From: an uncultured Pseudomonadota bacterium
GTDB lineage: Bacteria; Myxococcota_A; UBA796; GCA-2862545
Direction of reading: 5' to 3'
Assembly: GCA_913061235.1 (NCBI GenBank)
Contig: CAJXTB010000015.1
Coordinates: 88,585 to 152,584, forward strand
DNA: 64,000 nucleotides
The notes beneath the pieces are model-generated. The model was given only the letters and a program-made list of their open reading frames with translations, was not told where the DNA came from and made no database searches. Below are positions 1 to 8,276 of this stretch, piece after piece; positions within the stretch are counted from its first letter, which is position 1, and the number at the start of each line of letters is the position of its first letter. The position numbers and the translations under genes are program-made.

Positions 1-1
1 C

Positions 2-466
2 GGAAGTCTGCAAGCGATGATGCCGTTCGACAACCGCGTCTTCCTCGTCGAAATGACTGGCGAGCAGGTCAATGAGCTGTTCCGTCTAGGCAGCAGTGGC
101 GCCCACGGCATCCTGCAGGTGGCAGGTGCCAACTACCACTTCGACCCCGAGCAAACCGGCGGGAGCGACCTGGACGGAGACGGTGAGACCGCCGACTGGG
201 AGACCAACCGCCTGTGCTCAGTGAGCGTTGCAGACGCACCAGTGTCCGACGAAGCCACCTACAAAATCGTCACCACCGACTTCCTGTTCGACGGCGGCGA
301 CCACCTTGGCCATGTCTTTGAACACACCACCTTGCTCGAAGAAGGCCCGCTCCTTCGTGAGGTTCTGTACAGCGCGACCAGCAGTCTTGGAGACGAATGT
401 ATTGGCGCCGCTGGGCCGCTGGTCAATCCCGAAGCACCGCGGATTGCGCAAGGTACCTGCGAGTAG
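2..466 (+). CDS. 5'-nucleotidase family protein, C-terminal part (cut by window edge)
   Basis: The reading frame is open from the window start, so only the last 154 residues are present. They match the C-terminal substrate-binding domain of secreted 5'-nucleotidase/UDP-sugar hydrolase enzymes: a MPFDNRV stretch, then VEMTGEQVNELF, then LQVAGANYHFDP. These correspond to the conserved opening strands and the substrate-stacking region of that domain. The metallophosphatase half that hydrolyses nucleotides would lie upstream of the window. Family members are exported and act in the periplasm or at the surface. A short Asp/Gly-rich insert (GGSDLDGDGE) may be a calcium-binding or surface loop. The first in-frame ATG inside the window (position 17) is internal, not a start. 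Family assignment is fairly sure; substrate is not determined. Confidence 0.8.
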   Translation, partial: GSLQAMMPFDNRVFLVEMTGEQVNELFRLGSSGAHGILQVAGANYHFDPEQTGGSDLDGDGETADWETNRLCSVSVADAPVSDEATYKIVTTDFLFDGGDHLGHVFEHTTLLEEGPLLREVLYSATSSLGDECIGAAGPLVNPEAPRIAQGTCE

Positions 467-493
467 GCGGAACGTTCAGGAGTTCTTTCCAGC

Positions 494-698
494 TCAGACG
501 TCAGACGTCAGACGTCAGACGTCAGACGTCAGAAGTCTGAAGTCTGAAGTCAGAGCAACCGGCTGGCGCCAGGTGCATGTTCTCCACGTGCCGACACCCC
601 AGGACCATCCGCTGCCCCACAGCGTGCCTACTCCAACAGCCCACCTCTAAACTGCTGTAGCTGTAGGCGTCCGCTCTGATACCTGACTTCTGACCTCC
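494..698. repeat. Intergenic repeat element, copy 1: inverted heptamer arrays
   Basis: This gap between genes holds nine consecutive 7-bp units at 494-556: TCAGACG five times, then TCAGAAG, TCTGAAG twice, and TCAGAGC. The other end (673-698) carries the same units in opposite orientation, three of them (GCTCTGA, TACCTGA, CTTCTGA) followed by CCTCC. The unit-adjacent sequences are also shared with copy 2 at 54558-54820: 549-576 differs from 54578-54605 at two of 28 positions, and GGCGTCCGCTCTGA occurs at both right ends. The layout of two inverted arrays around a roughly 115-bp core suggests a small dispersed, MITE-like or REP-like element. No coding potential is seen inside. Confidence 0.75.
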
Positions 699-761
699 AA
701 AACAACCGCGATTCGGCAGTCCCGGTCCCCCGACTCCACGGTTCCGGGTATTATCGCGCTA

Positions 762-3700
762 ATGGCCCTCTCTTTTCCCGACTGCGACATCCTCTCTCGG
801 CTGCCGGCCAACACCAGCAATGCCGTCTGCGTACGCTGTTCGCGTACTCTCGCCGGCGGGCCAGGACCGCGCCAGTGGGTGTATTGCGACCGTCAGACGA
901 CGCAGAAGGGTCCACAGCCCGGCGCCGTTCCGTCCGCGACCGCCGAGATTCTGCAAGGTCTCGGTCGCTACGAAATCGGTGAGGAGCTTGGCCGCGGAGG
1001 CATGGGGTTGGTGCTCGCAGCACACGACCGTGTTCTCGACCGCGCCGTAGCGCTGAAGGTCCAGATCGGCGGTAAACGGGCGAGCGAGACCGCTAAAATG
1101 CGGTTCGCGCAAGAGTTAAAGACTCTTGCGAATCTACGAATCGAAGGATTGGCGCGCTTACTGGACGGCGGTGTCACCGATGACGGCATGGCCTGGTACG
1201 TCATGGAGCGCGTACACGGCCCTACGCTTGAACACGTACTCATTGATGCGCTGATGTTGCCGAGGGACGAGGCCTTGCGCATGGTCAGCACACTCGCTCG
1301 CACGCTGGCAAAAGTGCACGCCCAAGGCATTGCCCACCGGGACATCAAGCCCAGCAACATCCTGCTGGCATTGGACGGCAGCCCCGTGCTTGTCGACTTT
1401 GGCCTGGTCACCTCGCTGCGGCGAGACGAGGACTCGCCGCGAATCACCCTCGATGTCGTGGGCACTCCGCTGTACATGGCCCCTGAGCAGAACACCGAGT
1501 CCTGGGACACCATCGACTGGGTCAAGGTGGATGTCTACGCCCTCGGAATGGTGCTCACAGAGGCACTGACCGGCTCACTTCCCCCCGGCGCACTACCGGC
1601 GCTCGAGATGCAGTCAGAGGCCATCCGAGCGCTGTGTGCACGTGCCACCCACCGCGACCCACGACACCGCTTCGAGTCCCCCACCGCTCTAGCAGAGGCC
1701 ATCGATGCGGCCAGAAATCCGCGCTGGTGGCGGTCGACGCAGCGCTCCCGCATGGCCATTGCCGCCGTGGGCATCGTCGCCATGGCCCTGCTCATCCCGG
1801 CAGCCATGCTTGTGTCCTCCGCACTCGCTCAGCAGGAACGCGAGGTGCAAGCTGCGGAGCGTCTTGAAGCGACTTGGGCGCGCATTGAAGGCCTATCCGC
1901 AGACAATCCAGACATAGACCCTACCTTTCAGGCCTTCGTCGACGACCCTAAGACCCAGCATACCGCCGCGTGGCGTGAAGCCTGGCGCCGACGTGCGACC
2001 ACCAGCACCGACCCAGACGTCGTCATTGAGTCCTGGGCGACCGCCTGGATTTTCGCAGAAGCGGCGGCAGAAAGAGATGAGGCTCTGACCGGTCTCGTAC
2101 AGTCCTTCATGCGAGCAGGCCGATGGGACGCAATCGACGCGCTGGTGGTCGATACCCCGGACGACGCCTTCATTCGAGCCGGGTTGGACCCCGACCAACT
2201 GCGTATTCAGCTGGACCTTCAGGCCCTCCGGATGGACGCTGCACTCGCTCGCATGACCCCAGACGACCCCCGTCGCCCCATCGCCGCGCTCTATGGCCAG
2301 GTTCGATACTACGATGACATGGGGCCTCACCTTCACCCAGGCTCCCATGATGGATGGTTCTGCGACCCGGACCACTGCCGCAACGTCGACGGCAGGGAGC
2401 TCGCAGGGCCCGTGTCTGCCATCATTGACGGCGGTCCTATGGGCATACTGTTCTACAAAACGGACGTTGGTATCATTCGCCCCGACGGTGGACTCGTCTG
2501 CGAACTCCCATTTCACCGAATCGTAAGTGCAACCCATTGGAATGGCACTCTCGCCGTGTCGGCCAGTGATCAGGACCATGGCCTTGTGATTCTTGACCCA
2601 GAATCCTGCGAACTCACCCCGGCTCCACTCGCGGATGGCGGCCTGAACAACTGGGTCACATCACTTCACGCCATCGATCTGGACGACGATGGCTCTGACG
2701 AGCTCGTCCTGACTACCGGCTCCTCGTTCGGCTACGAACTACGCGCGATATCGTCGGACGGCAACACCGTGCTGGACCAGACCACCGTTGGCGATTTCCG
2801 CAACATGTATCCACTCGCCGGTAGCGATGGCAAACGCGTGATTACGGCAATCTCCAACTACCATATCAGCCCCTACTTCTTCCCCGAAGGCGGCAGGTCG
2901 GGTTTTGCAGTGTTCGATTGGACCGCAAACGGATTCAGCGAGCCGACCTTCCTACACCACCCCATCGTCGACACCGTGGACGCATGGATGGTCACATCCG
3001 GAGACATCGACAACGACGGCGACATAGACATCATTGGCACCCACAACAGCCCATCCGGCCAGCTGACCATCTGGCTAGATGACGAGGGTACATGGCTCCC
3101 CATCGAGCTCGGGGAGCTCGCCAATGCGACGCTACTGCAGCTCGACGAGGACCCAGAACTGGAGATTGTCGCCACCCAAAACGGGCGAGCTGTGGTCTTG
3201 GGTCTTGGCGAGGACCTTCTGGTGGCCCGCCAAGCCCCGCCCCCGACCGTCGACGACCCTCGCGAAGCCTTCTCCTCTAGCCAAAGTCTACGCCGCTTGG
3301 GCCTGCACCGTCGCAGCGCTGAGGAAGCAGAACGAACCGCAAGAACTCTCGCAAGCTCCGAGGCCTTGGATGCGTGGAATGCTGCGGGCCAAGCATGGTT
3401 GGACGCCGACGAACCTGTGGCTGCTGCGCGAGCATACCAAGAGGCGGCAGCGCTTGGAGACACCGATGCCGTCGCACGAGCGTTGGACGCGTTCATGGCG
3501 GGCTGGGCCCTGGAAGAAGCGGGCAGCTACAGCACGCGGACTGGCTTGCCAACACGCGCGCCTGATGATGTGACGCGCTTCGATTTTTCAGTCCCATTGT
3601 CCGAAGCTACGTGGACAAATCCGCAGGCGGTCCACTGGGACCCCACTCGCCAAGGCGTTTCCATTCAAGGAACCTCGGGCATGGCCACCGTTCTGCGATT

Positions 3701-4631
3701 CGAGGTGGAGCGGCGGTCAGACGTGTTCGCAATTGACCTTGGCATGGTCGTTGATCGACTGGAATGGGCGGCGAGCATCGAGGTTCACCTCATAAATCCA
3801 CAGACCGGCCAAAGCCTTGAGATGGGAGAATCTGCGCATGGCGGCGACGGCGAGCTGTACCGCAGTCCCCATGTTGGTGGATTCATCGAATATCGGCGCG
3901 ACGACAATCCACAAGGCCCCCACCGTGAACGCCTCTTTTTGGCCTACGACCGCCAACAAGACCAACTACACGCAGAGGCTTGGTCGGAAGGTGAGAGGAT
4001 ACTGCGTCACGACCGCCACATCGTCTTCGACACGAACACCGCCATTATCGAGGTAGTTATACCTTTTCATGCCGAGGCAGATGCAGCGGTTGCCCGGGTA
4101 ATGCTCACCGACCTCACCCTACATGGACTCATCCCGACAAACCGCCCTGTAGAAGGTCCCCCAGTGACCGAGCGAGCCCAAGAGGCACAGCGAATGTGGC
4201 AGATACGCCAGAATCCTTCGTCCGCATTCGACGGCGAAGATGGCCTTGCACTTGTGAGACGTACCTTCGAGACGGCTCTACACATGCACCCAACGGACCC
4301 CGAACTACGACAACTCTCGCTCGACCAACTCTCCGAGTTGATCGATGGTGATGCACTAAACACCGCGCCGTATTTCGTTCTCCTCGTTGCCGACCAACTC
4401 GTCGCAGGTGGCCAATACGAGTCGGCTAAGGCTATCTACTACCGAGCCAGCCTGCTCAACGAGCCCCACACACGGGTCCTCGCCTACGCTGGCCTATCCG
4501 ATATCGCCGACATCCTCGGAGAGGACCCCGAGCCGTATATTCGTGAGGCCCTGGACGCAGCCCCCAGCCTCGCGGTGGGACAAGCGTGGATACGCCGCCG
4601 CCGCGTTGGACACCTCTTACCCGCTGAGTAG
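762..4631 (+). CDS. Transmembrane Ser/Thr protein kinase with FG-GAP-like sensor region
   Basis: The 1289-residue protein has a cytoplasmic Ser/Thr kinase domain at about 70-315. It has the glycine loop GRGGMG, VALK with Lys99, the catalytic HRDIKPSN at 192-199, DFG at 212-214 and APE at about 240-242, so it should be active. A short Cys-containing leader (CVRC near 23-26, C42) precedes it and may form a zinc-ribbon-like knob. One hydrophobic helix at about 331-355 follows, placing the last 930 residues outside the cytoplasm. That part contains Asp-rich FG-GAP/VCBS-like motifs (DLDDDGSDE near 641, DIDNDGDID near 747) typical of beta-propeller folds, then Ala-rich TPR-like helices. Family knowledge suggests an Hanks-type signalling kinase; its ligand is unknown. 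It stands alone and runs towards the convergent DksA-family gene, 4 bp away. Confidence 0.88.
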   Translation: MALSFPDCDILSRLPANTSNAVCVRCSRTLAGGPGPRQWVYCDRQTTQKGPQPGAVPSATAEILQGLGRYEIGEELGRGGMGLVLAAHDRVLDRAVALKVQIGGKRASETAKMRFAQELKTLANLRIEGLARLLDGGVTDDGMAWYVMERVHGPTLEHVLIDALMLPRDEALRMVSTLARTLAKVHAQGIAHRDIKPSNILLALDGSPVLVDFGLVTSLRRDEDSPRITLDVVGTPLYMAPEQNTESWDTIDWVKVDVYALGMVLTEALTGSLPPGALPALEMQSEAIRALCARATHRDPRHRFESPTALAEAIDAARNPRWWRSTQRSRMAIAAVGIVAMALLIPAAMLVSSALAQQEREVQAAERLEATWARIEGLSADNPDIDPTFQAFVDDPKTQHTAAWREAWRRRATTSTDPDVVIESWATAWIFAEAAAERDEALTGLVQSFMRAGRWDAIDALVVDTPDDAFIRAGLDPDQLRIQLDLQALRMDAALARMTPDDPRRPIAALYGQVRYYDDMGPHLHPGSHDGWFCDPDHCRNVDGRELAGPVSAIIDGGPMGILFYKTDVGIIRPDGGLVCELPFHRIVSATHWNGTLAVSASDQDHGLVILDPESCELTPAPLADGGLNNWVTSLHAIDLDDDGSDELVLTTGSSFGYELRAISSDGNTVLDQTTVGDFRNMYPLAGSDGKRVITAISNYHISPYFFPEGGRSGFAVFDWTANGFSEPTFLHHPIVDTVDAWMVTSGDIDNDGDIDIIGTHNSPSGQLTIWLDDEGTWLPIELGELANATLLQLDEDPELEIVATQNGRAVVLGLGEDLLVARQAPPPTVDDPREAFSSSQSLRRLGLHRRSAEEAERTARTLASSEALDAWNAAGQAWLDADEPVAAARAYQEAAALGDTDAVARALDAFMAGWALEEAGSYSTRTGLPTRAPDDVTRFDFSVPLSEATWTNPQAVHWDPTRQGVSIQGTSGMATVLRFEVERRSDVFAIDLGMVVDRLEWAASIEVHLINPQTGQSLEMGESAHGGDGELYRSPHVGGFIEYRRDDNPQGPHRERLFLAYDRQQDQLHAEAWSEGERILRHDRHIVFDTNTAIIEVVIPFHAEADAAVARVMLTDLTLHGLIPTNRPVEGPPVTERAQEAQRMWQIRQNPSSAFDGEDGLALVRRTFETALHMHPTDPELRQLSLDQLSELIDGDALNTAPYFVLLVADQLVAGGQYESAKAIYYRASLLNEPHTRVLAYAGLSDIADILGEDPEPYIREALDAAPSLAVGQAWIRRRRVGHLLPAE

Positions 4632-4635
4632 TACG

Positions 4636-4992
4636 CTACCCTCCGCGTTGTTGCGTACAGATGAGGCAGAACGGGGCTTCAGGACGGGCGTTTAGACGCT
4701 TGAACCCAATCGCCTCTCCACAGTCGGGACACCAGCCATAATCGTCCGTCTCAATCCGTCGTAGCGCGCCTTGTACCGTCTTCAAGCGCTGCTTTGCCTG
4801 CCTCGCTTGAGCCAGAGCCATCTCCTGCTGCTGCAACGCATCCATGCGGGACAGGCGTCCCATCGACCCATCCAGTTCAACGGTACCCGAACGGTCATCT
4901 GCCCCTTTGAGACCTGCACTAAGCGTGTCTTGCTCATGCGTCAGGCGCGCAGACAGCAGTGTCAGTTGGTCCTGCGTCAGTTCTTCCGACAT
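4636..4992 (-). CDS. DksA/TraR-family zinc-finger protein
   Basis: A 118-residue protein with an N-terminal helical hairpin, rich in Gln, Ala and Leu, and a C-terminal four-Cys zinc finger (CPDC, then CLIC about 20 residues on). This is the DksA/TraR layout. DksA-type proteins bind in the RNA polymerase secondary channel and adjust transcription, often with ppGpp. At 118 residues it is shorter than E. coli DksA and nearer the short DksA/TraR paralogues. A GGAG 5 bases upstream supports the ATG at 4992. It is divergent from the ACT-domain gene with only 24 bp between start codons, so the two may share a promoter region. Which RNA polymerase function it has is not readable from the sequence. 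Confidence 0.85.
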   Translation of the reverse strand: MSEELTQDQLTLLSARLTHEQDTLSAGLKGADDRSGTVELDGSMGRLSRMDALQQQEMALAQARQAKQRLKTVQGALRRIETDDYGWCPDCGEAIGFKRLNARPEAPFCLICTQQRGG

Positions 4993-5016
4993 GGGGTCTC
5001 CGGGTTAGCCAGCCGT

Positions 5017-5529
5017 ATGCGTATTGTTCTGACATTCACCGGCCGCGACCAGCCCGGTATCGTACACCAACTCGCCGATGTTGTTCGCGCCCATGGCGGA
5101 AACTGGCAAGACAGCCGTATGGCTCGATTGGCAGGTCGGTTCGCCGGAATCCTAGACGTGCTCATCGCAGATGAACACGAGGCCAGCTTCCGGTCCGGCT
5201 TAGCCACCCTCGAAAAACAAGGGGTCCGGTTCCTACTAGACGCCGGTGACGACTCCCTGCTGCCCGCACAGCGCCGCATCCGTCTGGAGTGCACGGCCAT
5301 GGACCGGCCAGGAATTGTTCAGGCCCTCACCGAAGTCATGGTCGGGCACAACATCACCATCACCGAGCTGTCGACGACATCCTTGGAGACCCCGATGACA
5401 GGAGGCTTCCTGTTTCGGGCCACGGCCATTCTGGCCATCGCAGACGACCTCGACACCTCCCAGCTCCACCAGGACCTTGAGGCCATCGCCAGCGACTTGC
5501 TGGTTGAGCTTCACGAGGACCACAGCTAA
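5017..5529 (+). CDS. Tandem ACT-domain protein, GcvR-like regulator
   Basis: The 170-residue product has two ACT-type ligand-binding domains in tandem. The first begins MRIVLTFTGRDQPGIVHQLA and the second has ECTAMDRPGIVQALTEVM near residue 95; both carry the D-x-PGIV signature. This is the arrangement of the glycine cleavage system repressor GcvR and related amino-acid-sensing proteins, which have no DNA-binding domain and act through protein contacts. The ATG at 5017 was chosen because the homologous region starts there; the open frame extends upstream, but that stretch is antisense to the divergent zinc-finger gene. The stop codon overlaps the start of the following gene by one base (TAATG), so the two are probably co-translated. 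No gcv genes are in the window, so a GcvR role is only an inference. Confidence 0.8.
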   Translation: MRIVLTFTGRDQPGIVHQLADVVRAHGGNWQDSRMARLAGRFAGILDVLIADEHEASFRSGLATLEKQGVRFLLDAGDDSLLPAQRRIRLECTAMDRPGIVQALTEVMVGHNITITELSTTSLETPMTGGFLFRATAILAIADDLDTSQLHQDLEAIASDLLVELHEDHS

Positions 5530-6071
5530 TGCCCACACCACACGTCACCGCACGCTGCTCCACATGCTTTAGAACCGAGCGATGGACAGCCGACGGCACC
5601 CAAGTTGTAGACATGGAAGGCGGGCGTCGGCGGCCGTCAGACCCTGCTTACCGAGACGCCTGGAAGACGCTACGCGCCTGGCAAGAAGGCGGGCCGGTCG
5701 TCGTGGGAGTGTGCGACATGTGCGCGCAGCCCATGGTCAGCACCGACCCGCACGCCACCCCCATCACCGGCTGGACGCTAGAGCTACCCGAAGCGCGTGT
5801 GCTCGTGGGCGAGTGGCTGAGCATTGACCGAGGCGATGGCCCTGCCGTCAAGGCCACCATTGAGCAGGTCGACACGCTGGTCGGACACCGCACAACCAGC
5901 GAGCGAGTGCGAAGCTTCGTTGGGCCCATCTCGACACTGCCCTTCGTCGCATTCTGCGTGGCTCTCGTGTTGGCCATGACCCTACTGTGGCTGTTCACGT
6001 CGAACTTCTTCATGAGCTTCATCTGGTTCGGCTTCAGCTCCGGCGGCTTCGTCGGCGGTGGATACGGCTGA
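5529..6071 (+). CDS. Hypothetical membrane protein with N-terminal Cys pairs
   Basis: I do not recognise a family for this 180-residue protein. Two Cys pairs (C10/C13 and C62/C65, CSTC and CDMC) are spaced like the halves of a zinc ribbon. A beta-rich middle follows, then a hydrophobic segment at about 136-158 (PFVAFCVALVLAMTLLWLF). The tail is aromatic and glycine-rich and ends SGGFVGGGYG. The expected topology is a cytoplasmic metal-binding head anchored by one or two helices. Its ATG overlaps the stop of the ACT-domain gene, so the pair is likely one operon and the two products may work together. Function is unknown. Confidence 0.7.
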   Translation: MPTPHVTARCSTCFRTERWTADGTQVVDMEGGRRRPSDPAYRDAWKTLRAWQEGGPVVVGVCDMCAQPMVSTDPHATPITGWTLELPEARVLVGEWLSIDRGDGPAVKATIEQVDTLVGHRTTSERVRSFVGPISTLPFVAFCVALVLAMTLLWLFTSNFFMSFIWFGFSSGGFVGGGYG

Positions 6072-6185
6072 CCGAACAGCGGTACCGCTCATGCACAAAC
6101 GTCCCCGGCACAACGCCCTGTGTCCCAACACAATCGCGTAGCCGGAGCCGGAGAGCTCGTCCCCACTCACTCATCCAGTGTCACG

Positions 6186-6533
6186 CTACCGCGGGGCCTC
6201 GTTGAACGGCGTTGTAGACACAACGCCCCAGTCGGCCAGCGTGCCCGACAGAGTCGCTGCGGCATGGGTCGCAGCCGCCTCGTCTGCGTAGGTGAGCACC
6301 GGCAGACCCATCACCATTGGACGGGTAGACCCGAACACAAACCACGCGTCCTGTGCGGCAATCCACGGCCTAGGAGCCAGGTCCGTGGACGTTGGGTCGA
6401 ACGACGCCTCCAGTCCCTCAACGTACACCCCGGTCGGAACGCCTCTGGACGACGGCGCAGCCACTAGGGCCAAAGAGTCACAGTGTGGGTCACGTGGACC
6501 TCTCCGCCCTGTGTTGAATAGGCTCCAGTCCAT
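6186..6533 (-). CDS. NosL-like domain fragment (small protein)
   Basis: The C-terminal half resembles the NosL/copper-chaperone fold: WIAAQDAWFVFGS followed by PMVMGLPVLTYADEAAA. This matches the NosL pattern of an Asp-Ala-x-x-Ala-Tyr-Tyr-Val-x-Gly-Ser strand and then a Pro-Met-Gly turn with an Ala-rich helix. The usual N-terminal lipobox and Cys-Gly-Met metal site are missing. An ATG at 6533 gives 115 residues; the frame stays open further upstream, but there it lies antisense to the signal peptide of the divergent gene at 6565. No clear ribosome site is seen. It may be a shortened member, or a decayed gene whose 5' end was lost. Moderate confidence that it is coding, low that it binds metal. 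Confidence 0.5.
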   Translation of the reverse strand: MDWSLFNTGRRGPRDPHCDSLALVAAPSSRGVPTGVYVEGLEASFDPTSTDLAPRPWIAAQDAWFVFGSTRPMVMGLPVLTYADEAAATHAAATLSGTLADWGVVSTTPFNEAPR

Positions 6534-6564
6534 ACGCCACTGACTCGTCACATCGGAGACCCGC

Positions 6565-8268
6565 GTGAATCGTATTGTACCGGTCGTTGTAGGGTTGTCC
6601 CTCGCAGCCACCGCCGCCGCCGTGGACATGGACACCCTGCCCGAGCCATACCGCCTCGTCGACATTGAGACCGGTAGCGGCTTTCAGTACGGCGTCCATC
6701 CCGTGCCAGGCATGACGCTGCCGATTCTCCTGCGACACACTCGGGACTGCACACAGACCCCCACAGCTCTCATCTCCGTTCCGCCCGATGGTAGCTCTGC
6801 TGTCGTAGAGCAGCTGGGCGGAGACGGCGGAGCGGTCGTGTTCGCAGATGCTAGCCTTGCCTTAAGCGAGGTTCTCGCAGCGGTTCCCGAGGGAATGCCG
6901 ATTCGTGCTGCCGCCCTGTATTCGGCGGAGCGCCCACAGTCCGGCACCTGGTGCGGCCCTCTTCTGCCAATCGCAGATGCCAGAGCGAGAGGTCCCAAGT
7001 TCCAAGCCGGCGACCTCGCCGAGACCTCCTCACTCTATGATGCCATTCGTAAGTCGGGAAACAAGGGCCACGTTGTGATGACCATCCCACCGACAGCACC
7101 CTGGGCAGACGTTGCGCTGTGGACATCCCGAATGCACTTCGAGCTGACCGGTCTGCAGGTCTTGCTCGACGCTGAGGCGAGCCCCCCGCCGTCATTTCAG
7201 CCTGCCCTGCCCGCTCTCGACCCGCCGGATGGGACCTACGCCACCGCTACTCAGGACGGCGTGACCATCGCCCGATTCGAGACCCCTACCCGCTTGGCCC
7301 ATGCGTCCGGTCAGGTCCTGGCCACCTACGACAACGGCGGCATCTCCGTGCTGTTCACCCCACAGGCAGGACCGCCGCAGACCCGCGTCTTCGAGGTCGA
7401 GATGATGGGACTCGACCATTGGAAGCCCGAGCGTCCGTCCATTCCGTATCTTGAGGTGGACGGCTCGCGGCTCATGCGCGGTCGTGACGAGGTCGGCGCC
7501 ATTCAAGGCGAGCCGTACGCAGTGCAGACCGCAATGATTCAGCTGGGCCTGGCCAGCAAGGAACTGTCGAGCGTTACGATTGCAGGACTCGCAGAGGCGC
7601 ACTGGGACGGTCGACTCACGCTTGCCTATGACGAGGCTGCTCGTTGGAGTGCCCAGGGCATTCGCGTGGCAGAGACGGAGCACACGTTGGCCGAGCTGTC
7701 CGCCGTCGAACAGACCGACGACGGTCCACGACTCGCCTGCAAGGCCAGCCCAGACGTCCCCGCCACCGTCTTTATGACCGCCGACACGGCCACGTTCACC
7801 GGCGTTGACGACACGTCAGCTGTACGCGCCGGCACCTTGCCGCTCGGCGAGCTCGACCATGCCCAGGTCCGCGCTGCATGTGTGGGTGCAGCCATCACCT
7901 TCCAGACGCAGCAACAACGCGCCGCTGACCAACCAAACGTCGCGGTGACCGGCGGAGTTATTGGCGGCCAGCTCGGCCTCGGCGTCACACGCGTCCACCA
8001 AAACGAGGTGGAGCGGAAGCGACTGCGCACCCCAAGCTACCCCGAGGGTGACGTGGGTGAGTTCACCGGCCGACAGGACTGCGTGGTCGAAATTAGTATT
8101 GATGCCGAGGGAGTACCGAGCTCGGTGAAGATCGTCCGCTGTCCGGTGCCCTTCCAGGCAGTGACCGAAGACGCCGTCATGCGCAGTCGCTGGTACCCGT
8201 ACAAAGTGGGTCGTCAACCAGTGCCGGTCCAGTTTCTACTGAAGTTCGTGTTCGTTCCGGAAAGCTAG
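6565..8268 (+). CDS. Secreted protein with C-terminal TonB_C-like domain
   Basis: The 567-residue product starts at GTG and opens with a signal peptide (MNRIVPVVVGLSLAATAAA). The long middle part has no family I recognise. The last 80 residues look like a TonB C-terminal/energy-transducer fold: a Tyr-Pro start, a VVEISIDAEGVPSSVKIV strand pair with Cys residues on either side, a helix ending in Arg-Trp, and a closing FLLKFVFVP strand. In Myxococcota this domain often sits on free-standing periplasmic proteins without a TonB membrane anchor, as here. The gene converges on the lipoprotein gene at 8277, whose end has the same kind of domain; the stop codons are 8 bp apart. Exact role unknown. 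Confidence 0.7.
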   Translation: MNRIVPVVVGLSLAATAAAVDMDTLPEPYRLVDIETGSGFQYGVHPVPGMTLPILLRHTRDCTQTPTALISVPPDGSSAVVEQLGGDGGAVVFADASLALSEVLAAVPEGMPIRAAALYSAERPQSGTWCGPLLPIADARARGPKFQAGDLAETSSLYDAIRKSGNKGHVVMTIPPTAPWADVALWTSRMHFELTGLQVLLDAEASPPPSFQPALPALDPPDGTYATATQDGVTIARFETPTRLAHASGQVLATYDNGGISVLFTPQAGPPQTRVFEVEMMGLDHWKPERPSIPYLEVDGSRLMRGRDEVGAIQGEPYAVQTAMIQLGLASKELSSVTIAGLAEAHWDGRLTLAYDEAARWSAQGIRVAETEHTLAELSAVEQTDDGPRLACKASPDVPATVFMTADTATFTGVDDTSAVRAGTLPLGELDHAQVRAACVGAAITFQTQQQRAADQPNVAVTGGVIGGQLGLGVTRVHQNEVERKRLRTPSYPEGDVGEFTGRQDCVVEISIDAEGVPSSVKIVRCPVPFQAVTEDAVMRSRWYPYKVGRQPVPVQFLLKFVFVPES

Positions 8269-8276
8269 AGCCATCT

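Noticed and set aside
494..698. CRISPR-like repeat array
   Set aside because: Units are 7 bp and contiguous without spacers, so it is not a CRISPR array.
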